In this document: piece after piece, positions 28,488 to 35,358 of the stretch | Numbering within the stretch: position 1 is the stretch's first letter | Layout of the letters: each line of letters opens with the position of its first letter | Origin: Streptococcus suis | GTDB taxonomy: Bacteria > Bacillota > Bacilli > Lactobacillales > Streptococcaceae | Direction of reading: 5' to 3' | Length of the DNA stretch: 50,791 nucleotides | Assembly: GCF_016743335.1 (NCBI RefSeq) | Contig: NZ_WCJE01000015.1 | Coordinates: forward strand, 1-50,791 | Position numbers and translations under genes: made by a program | Notes under the pieces: model-generated | What the model saw: the letters and a program-made list of their open reading frames with translations, nothing else | Databases searched by the model: none | What the model was told of the DNA's origin: nothing

Positions 28488-29514
28488 ATTAAAATTAAGA
28501 TTGTCTGCTCAAAAAGATAATTATACACTCTATACAAATTGGCAAATCGCAAAATTATCTAATGATTTTAGTGAATTCTATTATAAAACAATATTATTGA
28601 AAGATCTCTCCGAGTATCTTAGTCAAGGAGTTCAATTAAATGAAGTAATTATTTTTAATTCATCAATCAATATCAATAGTCAATATACAAAATATAAAAA
28701 TCCTATTTTAAATTTGAATAATTCCAATGATGTTTTGAAATACTATCATCTAGGTTCTCCTGTGCCTCTATTTCCAAACAGACAAATTTTAGTAATACAT
28801 GAATTTTTTGAAGCTTATCGACAGTATTATTCTATTGTTAACAGACATAAATTGTTTATTGGGAGTAAAAAAGAAGATTTATCAAAACTCTATGAAATAT
28901 CAAAAAAAGAAAGCATCACAGAGTTCAATATTGTTGATTTTTTTATAAGTTCTATTACCGAGAGTAACATTGATAATGATAATAGAAAAAAATGTATCAA
29001 AGAGATTGATGGTGCATTCAAAAATTTCAATAGAGAATTTCAGAAGTCACTGGAAAATCATTTAGAGTATAAATCTGAACAGTTTAACTATATTTTTAAC
29101 AGGTTTGAACGTCCGATTATTGGTGTTAAACTAGCTGATGACGAGATAAAACTATTAGGGAGTGACTTCTTTGTGCAGTCTGAATTTACTTATTCAAATA
29201 GTCGTTTTCTGGAAACAAATCTAATCAAACAAAACAGCCCATTGGAGATGACATTAACAATGTCACTACTTATTCTACCAAGTATTCTGATTATTCTAAG
29301 GGAGAAATGGATTCTTATGATAGCTCAAAATAAGAATGGAGAACTAGATCAAGAGATACTAAATCTAGAGAAAGAAATCAAGAAGATGGAGGCTAAAAGT
29401 CAACAAGAGGGGCTTTCTATAAATTCCCCCTCTCAATTACCTGATAGCCTACTTAACTCTGTTAACAAAAAAGGCAGGCAGGTCTTTGATGAATTGGATG
29501 TTGAAGTAATATAA
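28477..29514 (+). CDS. Unknown protein paired with the preceding membrane protein
   Basis: 345 residues from the ATG at 28477, with GAGG eight bases upstream. AT-rich, Asn/Lys/Ile-rich. The first 250 residues appear soluble and mixed alpha/beta. One hydrophobic stretch (about 268-290, TLTMSLLILPSILIILRE) could be a membrane helix, followed by a charged coiled region and a hydrophilic tail ending FDELDVEVI. No catalytic motif is recognised. It is translationally linked to the upstream gene and ends 13 bases before purB. Confidence 0.65.
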   Translation: MVNKLKLRLSAQKDNYTLYTNWQIAKLSNDFSEFYYKTILLKDLSEYLSQGVQLNEVIIFNSSININSQYTKYKNPILNLNNSNDVLKYYHLGSPVPLFPNRQILVIHEFFEAYRQYYSIVNRHKLFIGSKKEDLSKLYEISKKESITEFNIVDFFISSITESNIDNDNRKKCIKEIDGAFKNFNREFQKSLENHLEYKSEQFNYIFNRFERPIIGVKLADDEIKLLGSDFFVQSEFTYSNSRFLETNLIKQNSPLEMTLTMSLLILPSILIILREKWILMIAQNKNGELDQEILNLEKEIKKMEAKSQQEGLSINSPSQLPDSLLNSVNKKGRQVFDELDVEVI

Positions 29515-29527
29515 GGGGTAAATCAAA

Positions 29528-30820
29528 ATGATCAATCGTTATTCCCGCCCAGAGATGGCGGCTATTTGGAGTGAAGAGAACAAGTACAAGGCTTGGTTGG
29601 AGGTGGAAATCCTCGCAGATGAGGCTTGGGCTGAGTTGGGTGAGATTCCCAAAGAAGATGTGGCCTTGATTCGTAAGAAGGCGACTTTTGACATCGCCCG
29701 CATTTTAGAGATTGAAGAGGAAACCCGTCACGATGTGGTGGCTTTCACCCGTGCGGTTTCGGAAAGTCTTGGTGAGGAACGCAAGTGGGTCCACTACGGT
29801 CTGACTTCGACCGACGTGGTGGATACGGCTTATGGCTACCTCTACAAGCAGGCCAACGACATCATCCGTCGTGACCTTGAAAACTTCACCAATATCATCG
29901 CTGACAAGGCGCGTGAGCACAAGTACACCATCATGATGGGGCGGACCCACGGTGTCCATGCGGAGCCAACGACCTTCGGTCTTAAATTGGCAACTTGGTA
30001 CAGTGAAATGAAACGCAATATGGAGCGTTTCGATGTGGCAGCTAAGGGCGTTGAGGCTGGTAAAATTTCAGGTGCGGTTGGAAACTTTGCCAATATTCCA
30101 CCATTTGTGGAAGAGTATGTTTGTGGCAAATTGGGCATTCGTCCGCAGGAAATTTCGACTCAGGTCCTTCCTCGTGACCTTCACGCAGAATATTTCTCAG
30201 CCCTAGCCTTGATCGCAACGTCTATCGAGCGTATGGCGACAGAGATCCGTGGGCTACAAAAATCTGAACAACGTGAAGTCGAAGAGTATTTCGCCAAAGG
30301 CCAAAAAGGCAGCTCTGCTATGCCCCATAAACGCAACCCTATCGGCTCTGAAAATATGACCGGTCTGGCTCGCGTGGTGCGTGGTCACTTGGTGACGGCT
30401 TTTGAGAATGTGGCGCTTTGGCACGAACGCGATATTTCCCACTCGTCAGCGGAGCGGATTATCACGCCGGATACGACCATTCTTATCAACTATATGCTTA
30501 ATCGTTTTGGCAATATCGTCAAGAACTTGACGGTCTTCCCTGAAAATATGAAACGCAATATGGAGTCAACTTTTGGCTTGATTTACAGCCAGCGTGTCAT
30601 GCTTAGTTTGATTGAAAAAGGTATGACCCGTGAGGAAGCCTATGATTTGGTGCAACCAAAAACCGCACATTCTTGGGACAATCAAGTGGACTTCAAGCCC
30701 CTTCTTGAAGCGGATGAGCGCGTGACAGCCAAACTCAGCCAGGAAGAAATTGATGAACTCTTCAACCCAGACTACTATGCCAAGCGGGTGGACGACATCT
30801 TTGAACGACTTGGATTATAA
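29528..30820 (+). CDS. purB: Adenylosuccinate lyase
   Basis: Cleaves SAICAR and adenylosuccinate in the purine pathway. 430 residues with [28 protein letters not shown] (catalytic His region), the signature [20 protein letters not shown] containing the catalytic Ser loop, and [13 protein letters not shown]. Normal length; AAGGGG lies before the ATG. A terminator follows at once. Confidence 0.96.
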   Translation: MINRYSRPEMAAIWSEENKYKAWLEVEILADEAWAELGEIPKEDVALIRKKATFDIARILEIEEETRHDVVAFTRAVSESLGEERKWVHYGLTSTDVVDTAYGYLYKQANDIIRRDLENFTNIIADKAREHKYTIMMGRTHGVHAEPTTFGLKLATWYSEMKRNMERFDVAAKGVEAGKISGAVGNFANIPPFVEEYVCGKLGIRPQEISTQVLPRDLHAEYFSALALIATSIERMATEIRGLQKSEQREVEEYFAKGQKGSSAMPHKRNPIGSENMTGLARVVRGHLVTAFENVALWHERDISHSSAERIITPDTTILINYMLNRFGNIVKNLTVFPENMKRNMESTFGLIYSQRVMLSLIEKGMTREEAYDLVQPKTAHSWDNQVDFKPLLEADERVTAKLSQEEIDELFNPDYYAKRVDDIFERLGL

Positions 30821-30824
30821 AAAA

Positions 30825-30858
30825 TCAAAATTCTTTGGATTTTCCAGAGAATTTTTTT
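30825..30858 (+). terminator. Terminator after purB (repeated copy 1)
   Basis: AAATTCTTTGG / CCAGAGAATTT around ATTTT, then seven Ts. The 33-base sequence recurs exactly at 35136-35168, on the other side of the peptide cluster. Confidence 0.85.
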
Positions 30859-30865
30859 ATTTACT

Positions 30866-30873
30866 TGCGAATA
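30866..30873 (+). promoter_or_regulatory. Cin-box-like element 1
   Basis: TGCGAATA, one base from the SigX/ComX promoter box TACGAATA, within the longer conserved string CGAATAAATAGT. First of four copies upstream of the peptide genes. Confidence 0.45.
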
Positions 30874-30884
30874 AATAGTTGAAG

Positions 30885-31205
30885 GGGAGAACAAGCTCCT
30901 TCCGCTAGACCATCATTCGTAAGAGGATGAGCAGAAAGTCCAGCCTAGCTTCTCAGAGTTCGTATCAACATTTCAGCGCAGTGGTTGATTGGCAGATTCG
31001 TTCGCGTTTCACGCTCCAAATCTGACCTCTACGACTGATGCGAACAGAGTTCGCTTCATCTCCAACCTCAAACTCTCTCCCAGACAGTTTGAGCTGTGCG
31101 GGGTGGGAGTGAAACAGTCTGGGATAGACTGTTTCAGCTCAACAACTAGAAATAAAGACTTGTTGACGAACTCTTTAGATTGGTCGAGTTCTGTCCCACT
31201 CCCAA
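30885..31205. repeat. MITE-like intergenic sequence between cin boxes 1 and 2
   Basis: Non-coding, rich in inverted repeats: a perfect 11-bp hairpin TGAAACAGTCT / AGACTGTTTCA (31110-31136), and a GCGAAC..GTTCGC element followed by CATCTCCAACCT, shared with the element at 8552-8753. Spacing suggests about 265 bp of inserted DNA. A 76-codon frame across it is not credible. Confidence 0.5.
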
Positions 31206-31210
31206 AATTT

Positions 31211-31218
31211 TACGAATA
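31211..31218 (+). promoter_or_regulatory. Cin-box 2 (SigX/ComX type)
   Basis: Exact TACGAATA in context ATTTTACGAATAGATAAGTG. No gene starts directly downstream because a RUP-like element is inserted 43 bases later. Confidence 0.55.
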
Positions 31219-31261
31219 GATAAGTGTGGGGGAAGCAAGCTCACAACTTATTCAAAAAAAG

Positions 31262-31367
31262 TATCGTCATTTAGTTTTTCTTTTATTACTTCGTTAATTC
31301 GCCTTGCCTAACTCTAGTTATGCCTGCGGCTCGTTGCCTAGTACTAAAAGTAAACTAAAAGACTATA
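31262..31367. repeat. RUP-like MITE, copy B (106 bp)
   Basis: Same length as copy A (11247-11352) and identical except at two positions (AATTCG for AACTCG, CTCTAG for CTCCAG). TA-flanked imperfect terminal inverted repeats. Removing it makes the distance between cin boxes 2 and 3 equal to that between 3 and 4. Confidence 0.8.
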
Positions 31368-31396
31368 AAAAATTTTTTCAAAAAATGCAAACGATT

Positions 31397-31404
31397 TGCG
31401 AATA
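31397..31404 (+). promoter_or_regulatory. Cin-box-like element 3
   Basis: TGCGAATA in GATTTGCGAATAAGTAAGTG, 79 bp before cin box 4. AAGGAG (31431-31436) and a TTG (31445) follow; that TTG frame runs without stop into the first peptide gene. Confidence 0.45.
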
Positions 31405-31475
31405 AGTAAGTGAGAGGGAAAACTCCCCTCAAGGAGATACACACTTGAAAAAAATAAATTATTTTCCAAATGATT

Positions 31476-31483
31476 TACGAATA
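31476..31483 (+). promoter_or_regulatory. Cin-box 4 driving the first peptide gene
   Basis: Exact TACGAATA in GATTTACGAATAAACAAGTG. The ribosome-binding site AAAGGAGA (31503-31510) and ATG (31517) follow at distances that fit a SigX promoter with a leader of about 27 bases. Confidence 0.65.
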
Positions 31484-31516
31484 AACAAGTGTAGGAAAAA
31501 TGAAAGGAGAATGAAT

Positions 31517-31606
31517 ATGACACAATTTATGAATGAAACAAATCGAAAGTTTGAAGTAAGCCAACCAGAATTCATCACCGTTACATGGAAATGTACCATG
31601 AAATAA
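31517..31606 (+). CDS. Putative RiPP precursor peptide 1
   Basis: 29 residues: MTQFMNETNRKF, then EVSQPEFITVTWKCTMK. AAAGGAGA lies six bases upstream. It is nearly identical to the next gene (25 of 29 residues), and differences fall in the N-terminal part and the last two residues, leaving FITVTWKCT unchanged. Two Thr (21, 23) before a single Cys (26), with Thr27 after, are suitable for dehydration and thioether formation by the downstream kinase-type synthetase. There is no double-glycine site. A longer TTG-initiated form (31445) is possible but less likely. Confidence 0.75.
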   Translation: MTQFMNETNRKFEVSQPEFITVTWKCTMK

Positions 31607-31628
31607 TTAATAAAGTAAGGAGAAAACT

Positions 31629-31718
31629 ATGACCCAATTTATGAATGACACAAGTCGTAAGTTTGAAGTAAGCCAACCAGAGTTCATCACCGTTACATGG
31701 AAATGTACAGTTGGATAA
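31629..31718 (+). CDS. Putative RiPP precursor peptide 2
   Basis: 29 residues, MTQFMNDTSRKF then EVSQPEFITVTWKCTVG; differs from peptide 1 at E7D, N9S, M28V and K29G only. GGAG lies six to seven bases upstream of the ATG. Tandem duplication of the precursor with conserved core is common in bacteriocin and lanthipeptide clusters. Only 22 bases separate it from peptide 1, so both are on one transcript. Confidence 0.75.
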   Translation: MTQFMNDTSRKFEVSQPEFITVTWKCTVG

Positions 31719-31777
31719 AATGATACATAGGTACGTTGATTCATTTTGTAGGTATAAAGTCTAGTGGAGAAAAGTAA

Positions 31778-31951
31778 ATGAAAGAAGCAACTTATACATT
31801 ATCTTGTGGTAAAGCTGATATAGGGAATAAAAATACTTCAAAGATTGAAGAAAAATTTGAAAGATATATGGAGGGAGTAGCTGAAAAATTAATCAAATCA
31901 GATAAAAAACGTATTGATAAATGGTTTTTTCATGTAAGAATTGAGGAATAA
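31778..31951 (+). CDS. Small charged protein of the peptide cluster
   Basis: 57 residues, MKEATYTLSCGKADIGN followed by a Lys/Glu-rich helix ending WFFHVRIEE. GTGGAGAAAAG precedes the ATG, and the stop is two bases from the synthetase ATG. No family recognised. It has one Cys, and few Ser/Thr outside the first 20 residues, so it could be an accessory or leader-binding protein, or an unrelated third precursor; I cannot decide. Confidence 0.6.
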   Translation: MKEATYTLSCGKADIGNKNTSKIEEKFERYMEGVAEKLIKSDKKRIDKWFFHVRIEE

Positions 31952-31953
31952 GT

Positions 31954-33900
31954 ATGTTTAAGATGGTAGATGCCCAACAAGTAAATAACCAAATTTATGG
32001 ATTTAAGATTCATATCTCAGCAACTGCTGAAAACTATAAGCAAGTTTTTCAAGTAGTCTATCCTTTACTAGTAGAAAGTAAGGTTTGTTTTAAATATATT
32101 GAAGAAGATGTAGATGTATTGCGAAACTTTTCAGAACTTGAAAGTCGAGCAGAGTCTGGGAAGTATTTTACAATTTATCCTAACTCCCATATTCATTTTT
32201 TGGAGTTACTAGAGCAGCTCTACCTGAACATACCTAAGGATTTACAAGGAATCTATATTTTGAGCGACCGTCCCTACAAGGATTCAAATATTATTTTTTA
32301 TCGATATGGATTTTTTGAAGATCATTCTCAATACAATGTTAATGGAATTCCCACTTTAGAGGGACCAAATGGAGAGGTTTGGCAAGATTATCAGAAAGCT
32401 TATTTTGACTTGCCACCTTGGATTGACGATATTCAAGAGCCTCAAGTATTTCAGAAAAGTTATCTTGCAGAAAAATATCAAGTTACGGATTGCCTGCGTA
32501 TGAGTAATGGTGGAAATGCTTACCGAGGTTTTGATAAGGAAACCAATCAAGAAGTTATCATTAAGGAAGCACGAGCGGAAGTCGTTTCATATGAAAAGAT
32601 TACAAAAAAGATGCTGCGAGAAAATGAATACAAATATGCTAAGCACCTGCAAGCTTCTAATCGAACTCCTAAGATACTGGAAAGAGTAAAAGAGTGGATA
32701 AATGACTACTATATCTATGAAAGCATCAGAGGCCAGAATTTGCTAGACTATGCTAGTCCAATGTCACTCTTTACGTACAGTAGCGACACTCCTGGTGAAA
32801 ATATTGATAAATTTCAACATTTTCTTTCTCTAACAAAACAACTGATACATTTTATTGACTACTTCCATAAACGCAATATTGTTTTAAATGATATTCATGC
32901 TAATAATTTTATTGTGTCAGAAGATAATAAATTGTATTTTATTGATTTAGAAAATTCTTATGAAAACGAAAATGATAATTTAATTGGAATATATAATGAA
33001 ATTAGTTTGAAAGAATGGAATAGACTAGATGGAAAACTTGGGGATTGTCATAAACTGGCGAATTTAATCTTATTTTTACTAGGTCGTTTGCAAATAAGAA
33101 GTGGAGAGAAATATGAAGCTTGTTTAACAGATGATTTGCTAAGTAGATATGGTATAAAAACTAATCTATCCCAACTGATTTCCTATCTACTTTCTGACGA
33201 AGCAAGTATATCTGTTGCAAAAGAAAAGGTTGAAAATGTAAGAGCAGAGCTAGGAAAAGTCTGTTGTGAGTTAATACCTTATGAAGATTCAATGCCTGAA
33301 GTTTCCATTCCCATTAGTCAATTATTGGATTTAGATGGCTTATCCAGATATTTGCATTGTAAGGAAGATGAAGCTCGCTTGAAAATTCTTATTGATAGAG
33401 AAACCAATATGGGATTAGATGGCTTGGCTGGAGTTATCGTCTTAATGGAGGACGGGGATCTACCAGCTACCCATCAGCAATATGTTGTAACAAAGATTTT
33501 GGACAAAATTGTAGAAACAGAGTATGGACCATCAATTGCATATGGACTGGGGTATGCTTCGCCTTATCTAACTACAGGTGTTGCGGGGGTGCTTAAAGCC
33601 TTGCAGTATATTGGTTATCCGAAGTTCCTCGACCTATCGCAAGAATTAGTGAAGAGTTTGTTAGTTGAGTATGGTCAATATCCAGATTTTAGGCAAGGGA
33701 TGTTGGGAGTTGCAGATACCTTGCTAGATATATTTAGTGCTACAACGGATCAGAAACTACTGGCAACCGTAGAGAAACAGTTAGTGATGGTTGCAATTAA
33801 GGCAAAGTATGATAAGAAATTACAAAAAGAATTACTTTATGTATTTTCACGTTACGGGAGAATAAAAAATGAATTTATTATTAAGGAACAAACTGTATAA
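31954..33900 (+). CDS. Class III lanthipeptide synthetase-like protein (LanKC), short cyclase
   Basis: 648 residues. Residues 1-160 resemble the LanKC N-terminal (lyase-like) region: FKIHISATAENYKQVFQVVYP, GKYFTIYP and YILSDRPYKDSNIIFYRYGFF. A protein-kinase-like domain follows (about 165-400): SNGGNAYRGFD glycine loop, VIIKEAR with Lys204, catalytic loop LNDIHANNF with Asp313 and Asn318, and FIDLEN with Asp331 as the DFG equivalent. The C-terminal 200 residues have LanC-like repeats (GLDGLAGVIVL, GYASPYLTTGVAGVLKAL) but are shorter than the usual cyclase, and no zinc ligands are seen. Typical family members are about 850-900 residues. GAGGAA precedes the ATG. It would phosphorylate and eliminate Ser/Thr in the peptides upstream; cyclisation ability is uncertain. 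Confidence 0.8.
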   Translation: MFKMVDAQQVNNQIYGFKIHISATAENYKQVFQVVYPLLVESKVCFKYIEEDVDVLRNFSELESRAESGKYFTIYPNSHIHFLELLEQLYLNIPKDLQGIYILSDRPYKDSNIIFYRYGFFEDHSQYNVNGIPTLEGPNGEVWQDYQKAYFDLPPWIDDIQEPQVFQKSYLAEKYQVTDCLRMSNGGNAYRGFDKETNQEVIIKEARAEVVSYEKITKKMLRENEYKYAKHLQASNRTPKILERVKEWINDYYIYESIRGQNLLDYASPMSLFTYSSDTPGENIDKFQHFLSLTKQLIHFIDYFHKRNIVLNDIHANNFIVSEDNKLYFIDLENSYENENDNLIGIYNEISLKEWNRLDGKLGDCHKLANLILFLLGRLQIRSGEKYEACLTDDLLSRYGIKTNLSQLISYLLSDEASISVAKEKVENVRAELGKVCCELIPYEDSMPEVSIPISQLLDLDGLSRYLHCKEDEARLKILIDRETNMGLDGLAGVIVLMEDGDLPATHQQYVVTKILDKIVETEYGPSIAYGLGYASPYLTTGVAGVLKALQYIGYPKFLDLSQELVKSLLVEYGQYPDFRQGMLGVADTLLDIFSATTDQKLLATVEKQLVMVAIKAKYDKKLQKELLYVFSRYGRIKNEFIIKEQTV

Positions 33901-35122
33901 TGTATTAGCTGTTTCACGTTTACTCAATTCATTGGGTGCACACATTTATAACCTTGTTTTCGTGATCTATGCAGCTACTCAATTTCGCTCAACATGGGCG
34001 ATATCTGTCGCTAATATAATTATGGTTCTCCCTACAATTTTTTCATTTTATATGGGGATTCAAGCAGATAAGACTAAGAAAAAGGCAAACGCATTGTTTT
34101 CAGCAGCCCTTGTTCAGACTGTGTTATTCTTTGTTATGTCATTCTTACTTCAAAGTACAACGATTGGAGTATTTGCTCTTGTTTGTGTGATGAATGTAAT
34201 AACTGATTTACTGTCTGATTATTCTTCAGGTTTGAGGTTACCGATTATGCAGAAGAACTTGAAAGAGGACGAACTTATGGAGGCTTATTCCTTCTTTCAG
34301 TTCATTTCTTGTGTGAGTGGTATTGGTGGGCAGGCTTTAGGGTTATGGCTTCTATCATTGTCAGGTAATAATTTTAGTATTGTTGCGATGTTGAACGCTT
34401 GTTTCTTCTTTATTTCTGGAATTTTACTCTATACACATAAAAAACATTTGACGCATGATGAGATTGAAATAGCATCGTCACAATCCATCAAACAACAGCT
34501 AAGTGATGTGATTGATGGTATTAAGGTTGTTTTTGAAACCAATGCCTCTGGTAATCTTTTGACAACTTTAAGTTGTATTTTACTTATGAATGCCCTAGGT
34601 GGTGCACTTGGTTCTATCTATACTATCTATTTTCTAGATAAGAGCTTGTTTGGGATGACTTATGGTCAGAGTCTTTTGACTATCAATGCTATCTTGGTTG
34701 TGAGCATGATTGTTGGGAGCTTAACACCAAATGATTACTTTGCAAAGTTATCTCTTACAAAAATGATGATTTGTAATGCGATAGCATTGATCGGAATTGG
34801 TTTGAGCCATTTATTGGGGTTAAGTGAGTTTATTGGAGTAGTTTTTCTAGCATTTTCAGCCTATATCGGTGGAAAGGTCAATCCTAAAATTGATTCTCTA
34901 TTACTAGCGAATACTTCGCCGGAACTACTAGCTCGAACAGATACTTTATTGACCATGTTATTTACACTTTCTCTTCCTGTGGGAACCATTCTCTTTTCTA
35001 CATTAGCTACTATACATATTCATTTGACTTGGGGGATGTTTGCTTTTATTGGATTGCTTGCAACTATCTTGGCAGTCCAATCTCAGCTAGCAACTGAAAA
35101 ATCTAAACTTGTATCTGTATAG
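33869..35122 (+). CDS. MFS transporter, probable exporter of the peptide cluster
   Basis: 417 residues with about twelve membrane helices, a typical major facilitator layout (GIQADKTKKKANAL in the first cytoplasmic loop resembles motif A). It begins 32 bases inside the synthetase gene with GGGAG eight bases upstream, so is translationally coupled. Location suggests it exports the modified peptide or gives self-resistance. Exporters in class III clusters are usually ABC type, so an MFS here is notable. A terminator follows. Confidence 0.8.
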   Translation: MNLLLRNKLYNVLAVSRLLNSLGAHIYNLVFVIYAATQFRSTWAISVANIIMVLPTIFSFYMGIQADKTKKKANALFSAALVQTVLFFVMSFLLQSTTIGVFALVCVMNVITDLLSDYSSGLRLPIMQKNLKEDELMEAYSFFQFISCVSGIGGQALGLWLLSLSGNNFSIVAMLNACFFFISGILLYTHKKHLTHDEIEIASSQSIKQQLSDVIDGIKVVFETNASGNLLTTLSCILLMNALGGALGSIYTIYFLDKSLFGMTYGQSLLTINAILVVSMIVGSLTPNDYFAKLSLTKMMICNAIALIGIGLSHLLGLSEFIGVVFLAFSAYIGGKVNPKIDSLLLANTSPELLARTDTLLTMLFTLSLPVGTILFSTLATIHIHLTWGMFAFIGLLATILAVQSQLATEKSKLVSV

Positions 35123-35135
35123 AATGGTTTGTTAC

Positions 35136-35169
35136 TCAAAATTCTTTGGATTTTCCAGAGAATTTTTTA
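35136..35169 (+). terminator. Terminator after the peptide cluster (repeated copy 2)
   Basis: Exact 33-base copy of the purB terminator at 30825-30857, stem AAATTCTTTGG / CCAGAGAATTT plus T run. Confidence 0.85.
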
Positions 35170-35245
35170 GTTTTCCTTAAGTTTGACGAGTTATACTCTA
35201 TTCAAGCTAGAAATAGCGAAATTTCTTTTTCATATAATCTCCAGA
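35165..35245. repeat. Intergenic repeat upstream of the MerR gene, copy 1
   Basis: CGAGTTATACTCTATTCAAG, CTAGAAATAGC and CATATAATCTCC reappear in the same order at 36639-36769, after the MerR gene. The copies share most positions. Confidence 0.6.
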
Positions 35246-35246
35246 A

Positions 35247-35277
35247 AACAGTCAGCAAGAATTAGCTGACTGTTTTT
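35247..35277 (+). terminator. Terminator upstream of the MerR promoter
   Basis: AAACAGTCAGC / GCTGACTGTTT with a 7-base loop and a T tail. Confidence 0.85.
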
Positions 35278-35298
35278 GTATAAAAAATAAAAAAATCC

Positions 35299-35329
35299 TT
35301 GACTCATCCCCAGGGGAATAGTGTATGCT
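35299..35329 (+). promoter_or_regulatory. MerR-type promoter/operator with 19-bp spacer
   Basis: TTGACT (35299-35304) and TATGCT (35324-35329) are 19 bp apart, the over-long spacing that MerR proteins correct by DNA distortion. The spacer contains the palindrome TCCCC-A-GGGGA. Strong sign that the gene regulates itself. Confidence 0.75.
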
Positions 35330-35358
35330 AGGACTATCAAAACAGATGGAGGTTGCTT

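Noticed and set aside
30989..31219. 76-codon frame in the gap after purB
   Set aside because: It runs across inverted repeats and cin-box 2, has no ribosome-binding site, and looks like translated MITE sequence.
30864..31495. Repeated CGAATAA-type units as a possible CRISPR array
   Set aside because: Units are only about 24 bp conserved, diverged, at 80-bp spacing, without uniform spacers or cas genes. They fit promoter elements better.
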